NCBI GenBank assembly: GCA_006386115.1
Contig: VFIW01000159.1
Location: 1 to 64,000, forward strand
DNA from: Globisporangium splendens
Lineage: Eukaryota > Oomycota > Peronosporomycetes > Pythiales > Pythiaceae
Direction: 5' to 3'
DNA length: 64,000 nucleotides
Part shown: positions 34,044-47,339 of the stretch, in pieces
How positions within the stretch are numbered: position 1 is the first letter of the stretch
How the letters are laid out: every line of letters starts with the position of its first letter
The notes under the pieces: generated by a model
Seen by the model: only the letters and a program-made list of their open reading frames with translations
The model's database searches: none
What the model was told of the DNA's origin: nothing
Position numbers and translations under genes: made by a program

Positions 34044-34180
34044 CTTCAGAAATAAAGCAAATAACTGTGGATCCGCTCAGACTCCTATCTGATTCTGCAG
34101 ACGATTATCTGAGAAAATCTAACTTGTAGTTCTTCAATTATCCCAAACAGAGACCAAGGAAGACCTCCTCGAATGTTTAT

Positions 34181-35227
34181 TTACTTATTGGATACGTTCT
34201 CCTCACCGCCTGTTGCCGCTGTGTGCGCATCGGCCTTCGCAGCCTTCGCCTTTACGGACTCGTCGGCCAGCTGGAAGAGGTATATGGACGCCTCGAACGC
34301 GAGTTGGCGCTCGTTTGCGTTGCGCGCAACCACGAGCTTCTCGAACGTTTGCTGCACTTCCACGAGGCGGTGGTGCGTAAATTTCTTCTTGATACTCGAC
34401 CGCAAGGACGCATCGAGCCGCTGGAATGCGAAATTCTGGTAATCGCGCACCTCTTTCAGTTGCCGCGCAGAGCTGCGCAGCCCCTGTGCGACCACGGGTG
34501 ACATGTCGTCGAGCGTCGTGTCATACGACTGCACGACTTCTTCCAGCGCGAGCTCAAAGAATTCCTACGTTGCGTCAGCAATAGCGCAATGGACCGTCCG
34601 TGAATGACATTGTAAAGCGACATATATACGACTTCACGTAAGACACATATGCGCACCTTGAGACCGGCGCCATCCATTGTGTCGAGCTCTTCAAACACGC
34701 CACCTTCGTTGTTGAACGCAAACGTGCCGACAATCGGACTCTCGTCTTCGCCCCCGTCAAGGTCATGCAGCAGCGACGCTGCTTCGTCGAGCAGCATCCC
34801 GATTTCATTGAAGAGCGCGTCGGTGTCACGTTGCGTCTCTTCCAGCGCGGCTTCGAGCTCGTACTGCTTCAGCACTTTTTCAGTGTCCACGCGCTTTGTT
34901 CTCTCTCGTTGTCTGTCCACCTGCGCACACACCACGAGCCCATTCGCTGCCATTCGTTCGTGTTTTCGCATAATTGCAGCAGACAGATAGATCGCCAGCC
35001 ACAGTGCTTTAATCCAAACGTACCTCTTCATTGCGATCAAGGTTGGCGGCCGCGTGGCGCGGCGCAATCGGGAACGCAGGTGCAATGCCATCACAGAAAG
35101 GTCCGTTGAGGCTACTGCACACTACTTGCACTGCTGCTGTTGCCCGCATGTCCGCACACAAAGCGCCACAGAGCGCGGCGAGCAGCGCCAGCGCGACGCC
35201 GTTCTTCTTCGTCACAGCCCCTGTCAT
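34181..35227 (-). CDS. Unknown protein with signal peptide
   Basis: Predicted exons on the minus strand: 35227-35024, 34920-34657, 34564-34181; 283 aa. I chose the ATG at 35227 because it gives a short basic n-region and a hydrophobic core (VALALLAALCGALC) typical of a signal peptide; an upstream in-frame ATG at 35287 would bury it. The mature part is mostly helical and acidic (LEETQRDTDALFNEIGMLL, SPVVAQGLRSSARQLKEV) and ends with an Ala/Lys-rich tail; there is no RXLR, KDEL or second membrane segment. No family recognised. It could be secreted or ER-resident. It is divergent from uL1m, with 230 bp between starts. Confidence 0.7.
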
Positions 35228-35457
35228 TCTGCACTTTTGCCGCGTTTTGCTTGTCAAACTTCCAAAACCTCTCTTCGCACATATCAAGTCGGTGTATGCT
35301 GTATGACAGCCAAAAATCCCTCATTAGACTCTTCCATTATATTCGGGTCGTCACGTCCCGTGCTGTCCCGAACTTTATCGCCACCTGTGAGTGGATCCAG
35401 CGCCATCCCAATAGAAGCGCCCCATTCGTTTCTCTGGTGGAGCGCAAAGCGACAAGA

Positions 35458-36449
35458 ATGCGCATGCTGCTGCTGATCAACGCCAAGACCCACGCCACGC
35501 GCGCCGCTCCGTGCTGGGTGCGCAGCGCATCCACCGCCGTCGAGGGCGTGTCTGCTGCCAATGTGCACTCTACGCGCTCGCCGACGGCGCTGGGTCTCAA
35601 GCCGCGCAACACGGGCTTGCCACAGGTAACATTCTGATGGCGTTAAATGCAATAATGGCTATTGATCTCTCTCTAATGGTGTTGTATATGATCAATGTAG
35701 GTGGAATTGGACGTCAAGTCTGCGATCGCCAAGCTGAAGCAGTCGACTCGCAAGTTCGACGAGACGATCGACATCGCCGTGCAGCTCGGTGTGGACCCGC
35801 GCAAGCCGAACCAGAGCGTGCGTGGCGTCGTGTCGCTGCCAAACGGAACCGGCAAGACCGTGCGCGTGGCCGTATTCGCGCGTGGCCCTAAAGCAGAGGA
35901 AGCCAAGGCGGCCGGTGCCACGATCGTCGGCGCTGAAGACCTCGTCGAATTGGTGCAGAGCGGCAAGTTGGAGTTTGACCGATGCATTGCGACTCCAGAC
36001 GTCATGCCGCTCGTCGGTCGTGTGGCTCGCGTACGTTGCTTATTATTGTGTGTGTGCCCTTATGGCAATATGATGTCCTTATTATACTGATTATACGCTG
36101 CGTATTTATGTAGATCCTTGGTCCACGAGGTCTGATGCCAAATCCAAAGTTAGGAACGGTGACGCTCGATGTGGCCGACGCGATCTCGGCGGCCAAGGGC
36201 GGCCAGGTCGAGTTCCGCGCCGAGAAGAAGGGCATCATCCACGCGGGCATCGGCAAAGTGAGCTTCTCGGAGGAGGCGCTGCTGGAAAACGTGCGCGCGT
36301 TCATGGTCGCGCTAGGCGACGCCAAGCCCGAGGGTGCCAAGGGCAAGTACATTAAGGCCGCGCACCTGAGCTCGACCATGGGACCGGGTCTCGCGCTCGA
36401 TGCCAAGCAGATCGACCCGTCCTCGGCGTTCTTCATGCGTTTTGACTAA
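35458..36449 (+). CDS. Mitochondrial ribosomal protein uL1m
   Basis: Predicted exons: 35458-35625, 35701-36030, 36114-36449; 277 aa. The bacterial-type L1 core is complete: [42 protein letters not shown] (the L1 signature), [19 protein letters not shown] and a conserved end near [14 protein letters not shown]. The first 50 residues are Arg/Ala/Thr-rich without acidic residues at the start ([18 protein letters not shown]), fitting a mitochondrial targeting peptide. It forms the L1 stalk of the mitochondrial large subunit. Confidence 0.92.
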
Positions 36450-36668
36450 GAGCAGGGCGGCATTTAATTGATTGTACTGAAGGCAAGCGCATGCTTTTCG
36501 ATAGAAACACACAAAGCAAATAAACAAACAAAAACAAAAATGAGCGACAGCCTCTGTTTTATGCGTGGTGCACCTCCAAATTGTTATAATTGCAATCTGT
36601 AATTCCTTGGTGCCAAGACCAATTTATGTGCAATTCTCTCGACTTTCAACAATCACAATGCTAATCCC

Positions 36669-37924
36669 ATGCTGTCACCCGTGAGTTATGTGCAAGAACG
36701 CAAAGGAGCGATGCTAATTCGAAGGTATCAACGCTTAACTGCTCAGCTGTCTTCGCAGAGCCTCACAAGTTTGAAGATGGTGTCCAAGCAGCTCGCAGAG
36801 GAATTGCGCTGCTACGCGCGCTCGGAGAAGCACCTGCGCCCGTTCCAGACGTGGCTCAGCGGTGTCACGCCCGCGCTGCCGCCCGCCACGGTGCTCGACG
36901 GTTCGTCTGCTCCATCGTCTTCTGCTGATGAATCGGTGGACGCGCATGGCACGCGCGTGATGCAGACGCAGCTCTTCCCGTTGCTCAAGACCCACACGCT
37001 CGCGGGAGTCGTGCTCTTCAGCCCCGCGATGCCGTCGACGCAGACGCTCCTACACGACACGCTGCGGCCGACGCCGCCGCCGGGCGTGCTCTGCTACACG
37101 GAGCACCAGCTCCAGGGCAAGGGCCGCGGCTCCAACACGTGGTTCTCGCCCGAGGGCTGCCTCACGTTCTCGTTCAACAGCAGCTTCGTGGACGGCAACA
37201 CGCTGCCGTTCGTGCAGTACCTCGTGTCGCTCGCGATCATCAGGGCCGTCGAGGCTGTGAACCCGCCGGAGAGCGGCAAAGCGAGCCCCGTGCGCATCAA
37301 GTGGCCCAACGACATCTACGTCGACACGGTCAAGATCGGCGGCATGCTCTGCCAGTCCGAGTACCGCGACGGAAAGTTCAACGTCACCACGGGTACGTGT
37401 TAGCACAAGTATTTGACATTTGTTTGTGAGGATGCTGCTGATACTAACCGAAGGTTGATGCAATAGGCATTGGTATCAACATTTCGAACAAGACACCGAC
37501 GCTCTGTCTCCAGGACGTGCTCAGTACGGAAAGCGTGCCGTGCACCGTCACCAAGTACGTCTCCTGTTGTCTTTACAGCCACACGCTACGTGTTTCTCAC
37601 ATCGCTACTTGTGTTTGTGCATACAGGGAGGAGTTCCTGGCGGCGTTCTGCAATGCGTACGAGCCGATGGAGGAGCTCTTCCAGCAGCAGGGCTTTGCGC
37701 CATTCATGGACGCGTACTTGCAAAAGTGGCTCCACACGGACCAGGTCGTGCAGGTGAGCAGCGACGCCGTTGGTGTTGCGGCGGGCACGACGGTGCCAGC
37801 GGTGATCAAGGGGCTCACAGCCACCGGATGCCTCTTGGCTGAGTCCGAGGGCAGCCAACTGGAGTTGTACCCGGACGGCAACTCGTTCGATTTCCTTTCG
37901 GGTCTTCTCAAGCGCAAGCTCTAG
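36669..37924 (+). CDS. Biotin--protein ligase (holocarboxylase synthetase type)
   Basis: Predicted exons: 36669-37392, 37467-37554, 37627-37924; up to 369 aa. It activates biotin with ATP and attaches it to carboxylases. Family motifs: YTEHQLQGKGRGSNTWFSP (biotinyl-AMP loop), IKWPNDIY, KIGGML, GIGINISN; the C-terminal SH3-like cap ends in GLLKRKL. The start is uncertain; internal ATGs at 36714 and 36778 are possible, and the first 110 residues are weakly conserved. The stop lies 123 bp from the convergent katanin-like gene. Confidence 0.88.
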
Positions 37925-38047
37925 TAGCACGCACGAAAGCAAAGTGCTTTCTTTAAAATGAATGGCTTCATAACTTCTTACGCTTGACCCATGTTGTTTT
38001 CATTGTATATATGAGCAAGTGCTTGGCTTGTTGACCTAGGCGAAGCT

Positions 38048-40024
<1,977 letters not shown>

Positions 40025-40627
40025 GCAGATGAGAACGCTTCTCCCTTGTTAATCTTTCTTAGTAGCTTTGTTTGTTTGTTTTGCTGTGAAAGGGCGTATT
40101 GCATGTGTCTTTTGTGTGGCGGAGAATCAACACACGTGAGCGTAACCGCCAACTGAAGGGGCACATGGCTACATTTTCTGAAATTGACAAAATGAGCTCA
40201 TAGTCAGAAAAAGACGCCACTCAATTAATTCTCAATAATTGCCAGTTCTCAGTTTGATTTTGTTTATTGTCGTCGCGGTCCAAAAATGCCCATGTTTTTA
40301 TCCCACTTTCTCTCTCTCCCACGACCACCACTTGTCTCTTTATCGGCGCATTGGACTCGGTTCACTTCCCAAGTCTCCGCCTACAGTCTTTTCTTCTCTT
40401 TGTGCTCTTGTTTGCATACTTACGCCCACTTTAGTTCCCATAATATTTATATACCAACTTATCTCCACTCAGACTCGCCACTTCTTGGATTTCTTGGACT
40501 CGGTGCGTATAAACTTGTTCTTCTTGATGATTCCTTGTATCCTTCGCCACATGAATATGAAAATAGATAGTAGCCACGTTGCTCTGTTGCTCGTGGTTTA
40601 TGCACAAACCCCTTCGGTCTTTATAGC
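40025..40627. other. Intergenic region upstream of the katanin-like gene
   Basis: 603 bp, pyrimidine-rich on + (repeated CTCTCTC and CACTTT), between the katanin start and the end of the next minus-strand gene. It probably holds the katanin promoter. No coding sequence supported. Confidence 0.4.
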
Positions 40628-42225
40628 TCAGCGCTCGAGATGCGCGTGCCTGACTTCAGCGCTCAGCGCGTCGGCCTGCTGCTCGTAGTGCTCCTTCGAG
40701 TTCGTCTTGATGTGCAGCAGCTCCTCCTCCATGGACGCCACGAGCAGCAGCAGCACGTCATAGTCGCCGTCGCAGTGTCGCGCAAAGCTGCGTTGGATGC
40801 GCTCGCGCGTTTTCCGCCGGTCGTAGTCGGCAAGTTCATCACGCCACTTGGATGACACTTTGCGCACCAGTGGCGGTGGATTCACCGTTGATGGTGCTGC
40901 TGATGGTGCGAATGTGGAAGAGAGCGGAAATGATCTATTTCAAGACAGGATAGAGAGTGAGTGAGACATCTTCATACAACACAGAAGGAGATAAGTGTGG
41001 GCTTTCTTACGTTTTCTGTGGCGCAATAGGAGACTGTGCCAGCAGGTTGTGCGAAACAGCAGCACCACCGCTTCGGACGGGGCTGCTCGTTCGGAATCGC
41101 TTAGTTTCTGGAGGGAAAATGGAACTCGATGTCGACGTGGATCTCCACGCGATTGTCGTTGACACAGGGAGGATCCGTGGTGCCGGTGCCGCTATACAAA
41201 AAGCACATTAAAACGGATTAAGATCACCACATAAATTCCAACTCCACCACACAAATCCAAATTAGATACCCACCTGTGCTGGACGGACTCAATGTGATCG
41301 TATTCCGGTCACCGCCGGGGCTTGGGTACCTAGATGCGGTCGGCGACGTCGTCGCATTATCTGGCAGTCTCGATTCGCCGCGCTTGTGCTTTCGACCAGC
41401 GTACTGATTGCCACCAAACGGCACGGGCGTGACTTTAAGACTCTGGCTCTTCTCTTCGGTTCGTGGCGGCGAGATGGCGTCACGGCTGCTGCTGCTGTTG
41501 GTGCTTTGCGCATCGTGACCCATAGCAAGTAGCGGCGGCAACAATCCTGGTGTATGGGCTGTGGTCGCGGACCCATGCGGAATGGCGTATCCAGCACCTG
41601 GTCGCATAGAAGCCGACGAAGAAGATGATGGGAAGCTGCTCGGGAGAGCGCTGCTGCCGGTCTCATGCGCGTTCGTGGCCACGGGCGCCTGTCGGTCTGC
41701 ATGCGTCGCGAGCGTCTTGAGTCCGAGCATAAGGTCCGCCGCCGAGCGCTGATGATGGAAGAACGGCTGTTGCTGCTGCTGAGACTGCTGATGTGGAAGA
41801 TGGAAGCTCGCAGGAGCACGTCCATGCAGCGCAAACGAAGAGCTACTGCTGCTCGATGAGGACGATGATGGGAACAGATGCGGTATCCGCGGCGCTTCGA
41901 CTTTGATCGCTTCGGGTCGCTCCGCGGTGTCCTGCTCTGCGCTGGATGAGGAAGCATGCGCGCTACCTCCGCCTCGACTCTCCACGAGACTACACGCCAC
42001 ATGCAACAACATCAGATCACATCCTGTCATCCTGATGATGGCTCTACACAATACGATCTATCTATCTCCCCCATACACACCACCAAGCAGCAATCGCATG
42101 CCCATGCCGCTTACAGGCACGATCGCAATGCGTTTTGTGGTGGGGATGGTGGAGATATATTTAGCAAAGGGGGGATCGCATGCAGGAGGGACAACGTACC
42201 GCTGCGGCATCACGTGCTGATGCAT
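40628..42225 (-). CDS. Unknown Ser/Gln/His-rich protein
   Basis: Predicted exons on the minus strand: 42225-42200, 41989-41274, 41191-41011, 40934-40628; 409 aa, phases consistent. Residues 10-250 are low complexity, with a long Ser run, Gln run and His-containing stretches, and read like a disordered regulatory region; a basic patch GRKHKRGESR lies near 200. Only the last 75 residues look folded: KVSSKWRDELADYDRRKTRE followed by an acidic helix (DVLLLLVASMEEELLHIK) ending in HAHLER. No family recognised; nuclear role plausible but unproven. The first coding exon is just 26 nt; if the true start lies upstream, 5' exons are missing. Confidence 0.65.
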
Positions 42226-42972
42226 GAGAGAATCGGCGTCTGCACTACCAACGACGGTCAGCGTACACACAAACGGAAGAACGAGAGCGGAAGTGCGTCA
42301 CCGCCACTCAGACAGACACTCACGCTTCACACCCACGCGCGCGCGCTTGTGTCTTCGATTTCTCTATGAGAAGCGGATCTCCTTCTCCGCTCTCTCTCTC
42401 TCTCTCATTTTTTCACTAGAAGAGCCACGCTTTTCGAACGCACAGCAGTGCTACCCTTACATACTGACGACCGCGCCAACGCACAGCAGTCCTGGAATAG
42501 AGTGGGCCACAGCACCGAACTGGCACCTGGCAATGTCGGACCAAACAATACGAGCACTACTAGAAGAAGGCTCAGAAAAGAGATACTGAATAAACGCAGA
42601 AGTTCGTAAAGTGAGGGGGAATGAGCGCGAGATTGGCCATTGTGGCATCTGGTTCTCTGGAATCAGACAGTCGGTTCCCCTGCCACACAGCATACACAAC
42701 AGTGTACATAGATGGCGGTTCCACAATCGGTGATCCTGCCCAACTTCATGTCTTCACATAATCAACGTTACTGTCGCCTTCAATTTCCACCAAGACCCAC
42801 GCAACGAAGCTTTCCTTACTTGATTCCCTGTCATCTATCATTCTGTCAAGAGCCGCGTCCAGTTGACACCCGCCATCCACAAAAGAGAACTAGCCGTTTC
42901 GTTTTTCTTCTTCTTCCCATGTTCTTCTTTTTATCGTGCCATCGATTTTTCTTTCGAGCCAGCCGGTCTCCC
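42226..42972. other. Intergenic region with CT-rich tract
   Basis: 747 bp between two minus-strand genes. It contains a (CT)n tract near 42388-42405 that is purine-rich on the sense strand of the upstream gene. No convincing ORF. Confidence 0.4.
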
Positions 42973-43788
42973 CTAAAGTTCTTTTTTGTCTTCTGGGACT
43001 GGAGCGACGATATCGGAAACTGGACCTGGAACCTTGGAGTCTGAACCTGGAACTTGGAGCTCAGCCTTCTTCTGCAACGTGCGCGCCATTTTCTTGATGA
43101 TCATGACGAACCAGATGTACTGCAGCGCGAAGAACGGGATGCACGCCACGAGGTACCGCGCGTCGCAGTGCTGCAGGATCTGCGGGATCAGGAACGCCGT
43201 GTTGAACACGATGCGCGAGCCGAAGAACGTGAGCACGAACAGCGCGCCTGCGAGCTTGTTGTCGGTCAGGCGGAACCAGTTGTAGAACGGCGTGCTCACT
43301 TCGTTCGTCTGGATCCACACGTACGGGTTCCCCAGATGCGCGTCACACACCGTCGCTTCCTGGATGAAGAACACGGAGCCCCACAGCAGACCGAGCACGT
43401 GGTGCACGTAGTCCATCTTGCGCGACCGGTTCAGCGTCGGTAGGTTGCGCAGTCCGTCGCTCTGCACCATGGCGACCAGGTCGACGAGGAAGTACGAGAG
43501 CGACACGGCCACCGCATTCGTCGAGTCGTACCCGCCATGGATGGTCAGCACAGCTGTGAGCGTGCACACGACGCCATGTGCAGCGTTGAGCGACACGATG
43601 TGGTTCCGCTTGCTCGCGCCGGCAGGCACGACCTGGAGGATGACGATCCAGAGCACGCTCCACGCCGCGACGTACGCTACGAGTCCCAGGACGCGCCCGT
43701 CGCCAAAGATCATCGTCGGCGGCTGCACACACGCAGCACAAGACGCAGCACCTTGGAGCTTGGTTGCGGAACCTCCTTGACTTGCCAC
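42973..43788 (-). CDS. TLC-domain multi-pass membrane protein (TLCD4/TMEM56-like)
   Basis: 271 aa in a single exon. About six to seven hydrophobic segments are spread over residues 30-245 (VLGLVAYVAAWSVLWIVIL, AVAVSLSYFLVDLVAM, LVACIPFFALQYIWFVMII). The TLC pattern is present: a histidine pair following the second pair of helices (MDYVHHVLGLLWG) and NEVSTPFYNWF, as in TRAM-LAG1-CLN8 proteins. The cytosolic tail is short and Pro/acidic. The lack of an Lag1 motif rich in acidic residues argues against a ceramide synthase. Role in lipid transport or sensing is inferred from the family only. Confidence 0.82.
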   Translation of the reverse strand: MASQGGSATKLQGAASCAACVQPPTMIFGDGRVLGLVAYVAAWSVLWIVILQVVPAGASKRNHIVSLNAAHGVVCTLTAVLTIHGGYDSTNAVAVSLSYFLVDLVAMVQSDGLRNLPTLNRSRKMDYVHHVLGLLWGSVFFIQEATVCDAHLGNPYVWIQTNEVSTPFYNWFRLTDNKLAGALFVLTFFGSRIVFNTAFLIPQILQHCDARYLVACIPFFALQYIWFVMIIKKMARTLQKKAELQVPGSDSKVPGPVSDIVAPVPEDKKEL

Positions 43789-45147
43789 TGATTGACAGTG
43801 AAGATGAGGGAGAGGAGGGAAGAAGCCATATGCGAAACGATACCGGTATCCTACCGTCAGCGTTCAGCAATATCGAGGCAGTCCCGATATTCATTATCGG
43901 TGTCAGTAAATATTTGGAGTTTTGTCAAATTTCTTTTCAGAATTTTGACAACTACACCTGAGCAATAATTGGAAGACGGTTGTTGGTTAGTGTTGCGTTG
44001 CACTTGCTCTTAAACCAAATCTTGCGTGTTTATTTGTATTATCGCTTGTGCTTCCAATGGCGCCTGCTGCACTCTTACCTCGGCATTGCGCAAAATCTCA
44101 TGTTGTTCGTTTGCTCGAGTTTGCGCATTTGAACCCACATCCTAAAAGCATTGCGTGACTATTAATTGCGCACAGCAACAAAAAGACTACAACATACTCG
44201 CCAGCAATACTTAAGGACACTTGCTGCGCCTGAATTTGACGTTGCTGCTGTTCACAAAGCTCCGCTTGCATGCATGCCAAACTGCACCGCCAACAGCAAT
44301 ATTAAGTCTGGTCCAGACTAATTACGAAGGTGCTTTGAGAGGCACCGCCACTTACACAACTCTGAGCCAGATTGATTGCATTAATATATCCATTCATTAC
44401 TACTCTGAACCAAATCTATTCCCACGGAATCCACACAAGGGGCGGCTAAAGTGTCTCATTGTCCATGCTGCAGATGTTCAATTCGCTTCTTGTACAGTTG
44501 TAGCCTTGCGTTTACGCAGCCGAGATCGATTAACATTTTGCTGTGTGTTGAGCATACTATGCATACACTGTCCTTGGAGCTAAATAGGGAGCGGTAGATA
44601 CTCGCAACCTATGTGGTGAGGTGTATCTGTTTTTAAGCGATGAAAAGTCATGTGCACACGACAACAATCGAATCGATATCATCATGCAAGACGATTTGTA
44701 GCCATTGAGCGAAAACTTGCAATTTGACGAATCAGCTGCTCCGTTTTTTGGGACAACAACGATTTGGGTTGACTGAGCAGTCGGGTTCGGTTCGAAGTCT
44801 GCAGGTTCACAGCGGGACAAATCGAATGGTTCGAAAGTCGGTCAAGTTCACTAATAAATCAGAACCTGGATTCTGGTTCGAGCCATCTGATGCGTGAGAG
44901 AAGTCCTTTTTGTCAGTGCTTGAGAGAAAAAGTGTACCGGTACATACCGAACGAGTTGTCAGAAGTCGCAGTGATTACGAAGCTTCACCGACATTGTACC
45001 GGTCTCCGTCGACTCTTCCGTGTCCACACCGGTTTGATTTGAGTTTTTGTTTTGGCGGGGAACACTGAAAGCGCGGGGAATGTGTCAATAGCTCTCCAGC
45101 GCTACGACATTTGGCCAAGCAAGAGACCCGACAAACAAAAACGCACA
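43789..45147. other. Large divergent intergenic region between the TLC and RING genes
   Basis: 1.36 kb, AT-rich, with only short ORFs lacking domains. Around 44755-44885 there are several GGTTCGA-like repeats, and GTACCGGTAC forms a palindrome near 44936. It probably contains two promoters; boundaries not visible. Confidence 0.4.
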
Positions 45148-47045
45148 ATGCATCGGACGCGCCGCGCCGTGACGCAGAGCAACAGTGACAGCGACGGCGA
45201 CGGTAGCAACCGCGCGCTGCACGCGGACCACGTGGAGCAGCGCCGCGTGAATGCGCTCGCGGCTGCGTACGAGGAGGAGCGGCGGCAGCGCGACCAGCTC
45301 GAGAAGAAGTACGCGCGGCTCAAGCGGCGCTACATCCGCCTCGAGCGCGCGCACGCAAAGATGCTCATGGAGTCGCACGGCGTATGTGTATACACGCATC
45401 CCTCTACTATGATATCGCCATTGGAGTGAGTACCAATTACCTATATGTGATGGCGTTGCTGTGTTGGATATGCAAACAGATGAGCAACAGCAGCGAGTCG
45501 CTGAACCGGTCGCCTCTCCCATCACGAGCAACGTATACGACTTCTCCTTTGGACACAAGGGAAGAGCGGCGGTCACCAGAGACCAGCGATCATCGCGTCA
45601 TGAGCCGAATATCGCTCTCAATGTCCAATGACTCTGCCAGAGGCGAGTCGAGGTTTTCCACGCGTCCAGTGGCATTGCGGACCCAAGAGCGATCATTGCG
45701 CAATAGTGTGGAGGATGTCATCGACCTCACGAGTCCGTCCACTCGCAGCAGTTTGGGCCGCACACAAGACTCGTCACCGATATCTTTCTATCTGGCGACG
45801 CGCCATTCCCGTTCTACGACTTCTGCTGCGCGTTCTCTGTCGGATGATTTCTGCGCTGAGAGCCCAGATTCAGCTCGAGGCGAGGAGGTAGAAGATCGGT
45901 TGTCGCGACGCTCGGCAGGACGAGTAGCTGAAGCAAGCGCTTTTACCCGCCGTCCGTTGAGTCTTGTACACGAGACCCGACGGATGTCCCCGTTGCACAA
46001 CGCTCATGGTTCAGAAGACGACGAGGTCGTAATAACTGCATCGTCTCGACCGACGCTGAGTGCGCGATCGTCTCCTACCTCCGCCACCTCAATGCCTCGG
46101 CCTCGACCACGACTTGGGGTTGTTGATTCGCCGGACCGCAGAATCCGTCGAGGACCAGAACAGGACCGAGACTATACGCTGGGCCGTCGTCGCACTACTA
46201 CCACCACATCCGCTTCTTCTGTCAGTCCGACGTACTCAGTCCCGTCGTCGTCATCAGCAGCCTCGTCGCCGACAACCATCAACTCGTCACCGCGCTCTTC
46301 ACCCGGTCCGGACAGTGCCGAAGCAGCGTCCATTGCATTGGCGCAGTACCTGCAACAACAAGAGGTGCGGGTTCAAAAGCTGGGTGCTCTGTTATTCACA
46401 GGTTGTATAACTCTATTCGCTCGTGTATGCCATCACCTAGAACATTGCGGCGTATGAAGAATACGAAGCGCGCCTCCATGAGGCAGCTCGCCAGCAACAG
46501 GAAGACGAAGCGTCCAACCAGTACGAGTACCTCCAAGCGTCGGCCGCTCAGCAGGCGCTGTTGCAGCACCACGACATTGATCCGGACAACATGACGTACG
46601 ACGAGCTGTTGCAACTCGGGGAGCAGAATGGGGACGTGAAGAAAGAGCGATGGCGCGAAATGGCGGTGCACGTGATCTCGCAGCTGCCCACGCATCGGTG
46701 GAGCGGGAACCAGGACTCGGACGTCTCGTACGTGGCTTTATCAAATGGACTCGTTGAAAAAATTCTATTTGTGATGAAAACTGACGGTTAAATGTGTGGT
46801 ACCTGCTCTCTTTAGGTGCATCATTTGTCAGTTCAACTTCGTTCCGAATGACCGCGCGTTGACGCTCCCATGCGCGCACGTGTTTCATGAAGGTGGGGTT
46901 TGACTTTGATCCATTCACTTGCTGACAAGTCTGGGATCTAATTACTCCTAATGTGCGCATTATATGTTGTTTAGAGTGCGTCGATGGGTGGATACGAGAA
47001 AACAACAGCTGTCCACTGTGTAAGTTAGAGATCGTGCCCATGTGA
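45148..47045 (+). CDS. RING-H2 finger protein, probable E3 ubiquitin ligase
   Basis: Predicted exons: 45148-45381, 45480-46364, 46441-46727, 46816-46892, 46975-47045; 517 aa. The N-terminus has a basic start and a coiled coil (EEERRQRDQLEKKYARLKRR). A 300-residue Ser/Thr/Arg-rich disordered region follows, then a Gln/Glu-rich helix and a conserved MTYDELLQLGE segment, as in BIG BROTHER-type ligases. The C-terminal RING-H2 is split over three exons: CIICQFNF, then CAHVFHEEC, then WIRENNSCPLC, giving C-x2-C, C-x-H-x2-H, C-x2-C spacing. It ends five residues later (KLEIVPM). Substrates unknown. Confidence 0.85.
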
Positions 47046-47140
47046 TGGAGAGGTCAAGTCGTCAACGCTGAGAACAGCAACACCTAACAGGCACGCCGTT
47101 TCGAGTATCCACCATTTTTATCCAATCCCGTCACTCTACA

Positions 47141-47153
47141 GCTCATTTCTCCC
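47141..47153 (+). promoter_or_regulatory. Oomycete initiator-like element upstream of Rpt2
   Basis: AGCTCATTTCTCC resembles the reported oomycete initiator (GCTCATTY plus pyrimidines) and lies about 190 bp before the Rpt2 start codon. A second candidate, CTTTCATTGG, is near 47187. Which one is used cannot be told from sequence. Confidence 0.35.
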
Positions 47154-47339
47154 CTCTTTTCAGCAAACCATATCTCGACACCCCTTCTTTCATTGGTTTA
47201 AAATCTCTCTCCTTTCATATAAAACCTCGTTGTCTAAACTTCTAGATCCTCCCGAGGTTTTATCTGAGGGGGAGATCTTTTCTGTTTTCTTTGTCATACA
47301 GAAAGCTCCATTTTCCCAAGCAAAAAGCAAGGTGTGAAT

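Noticed and set aside
44557..44820. 87-codon minus-strand ORF between the TLC and RING genes
   Set aside because: No domain, codon pattern unlike neighbours, lies in AT-rich intergenic sequence with GGTTCGA repeats.
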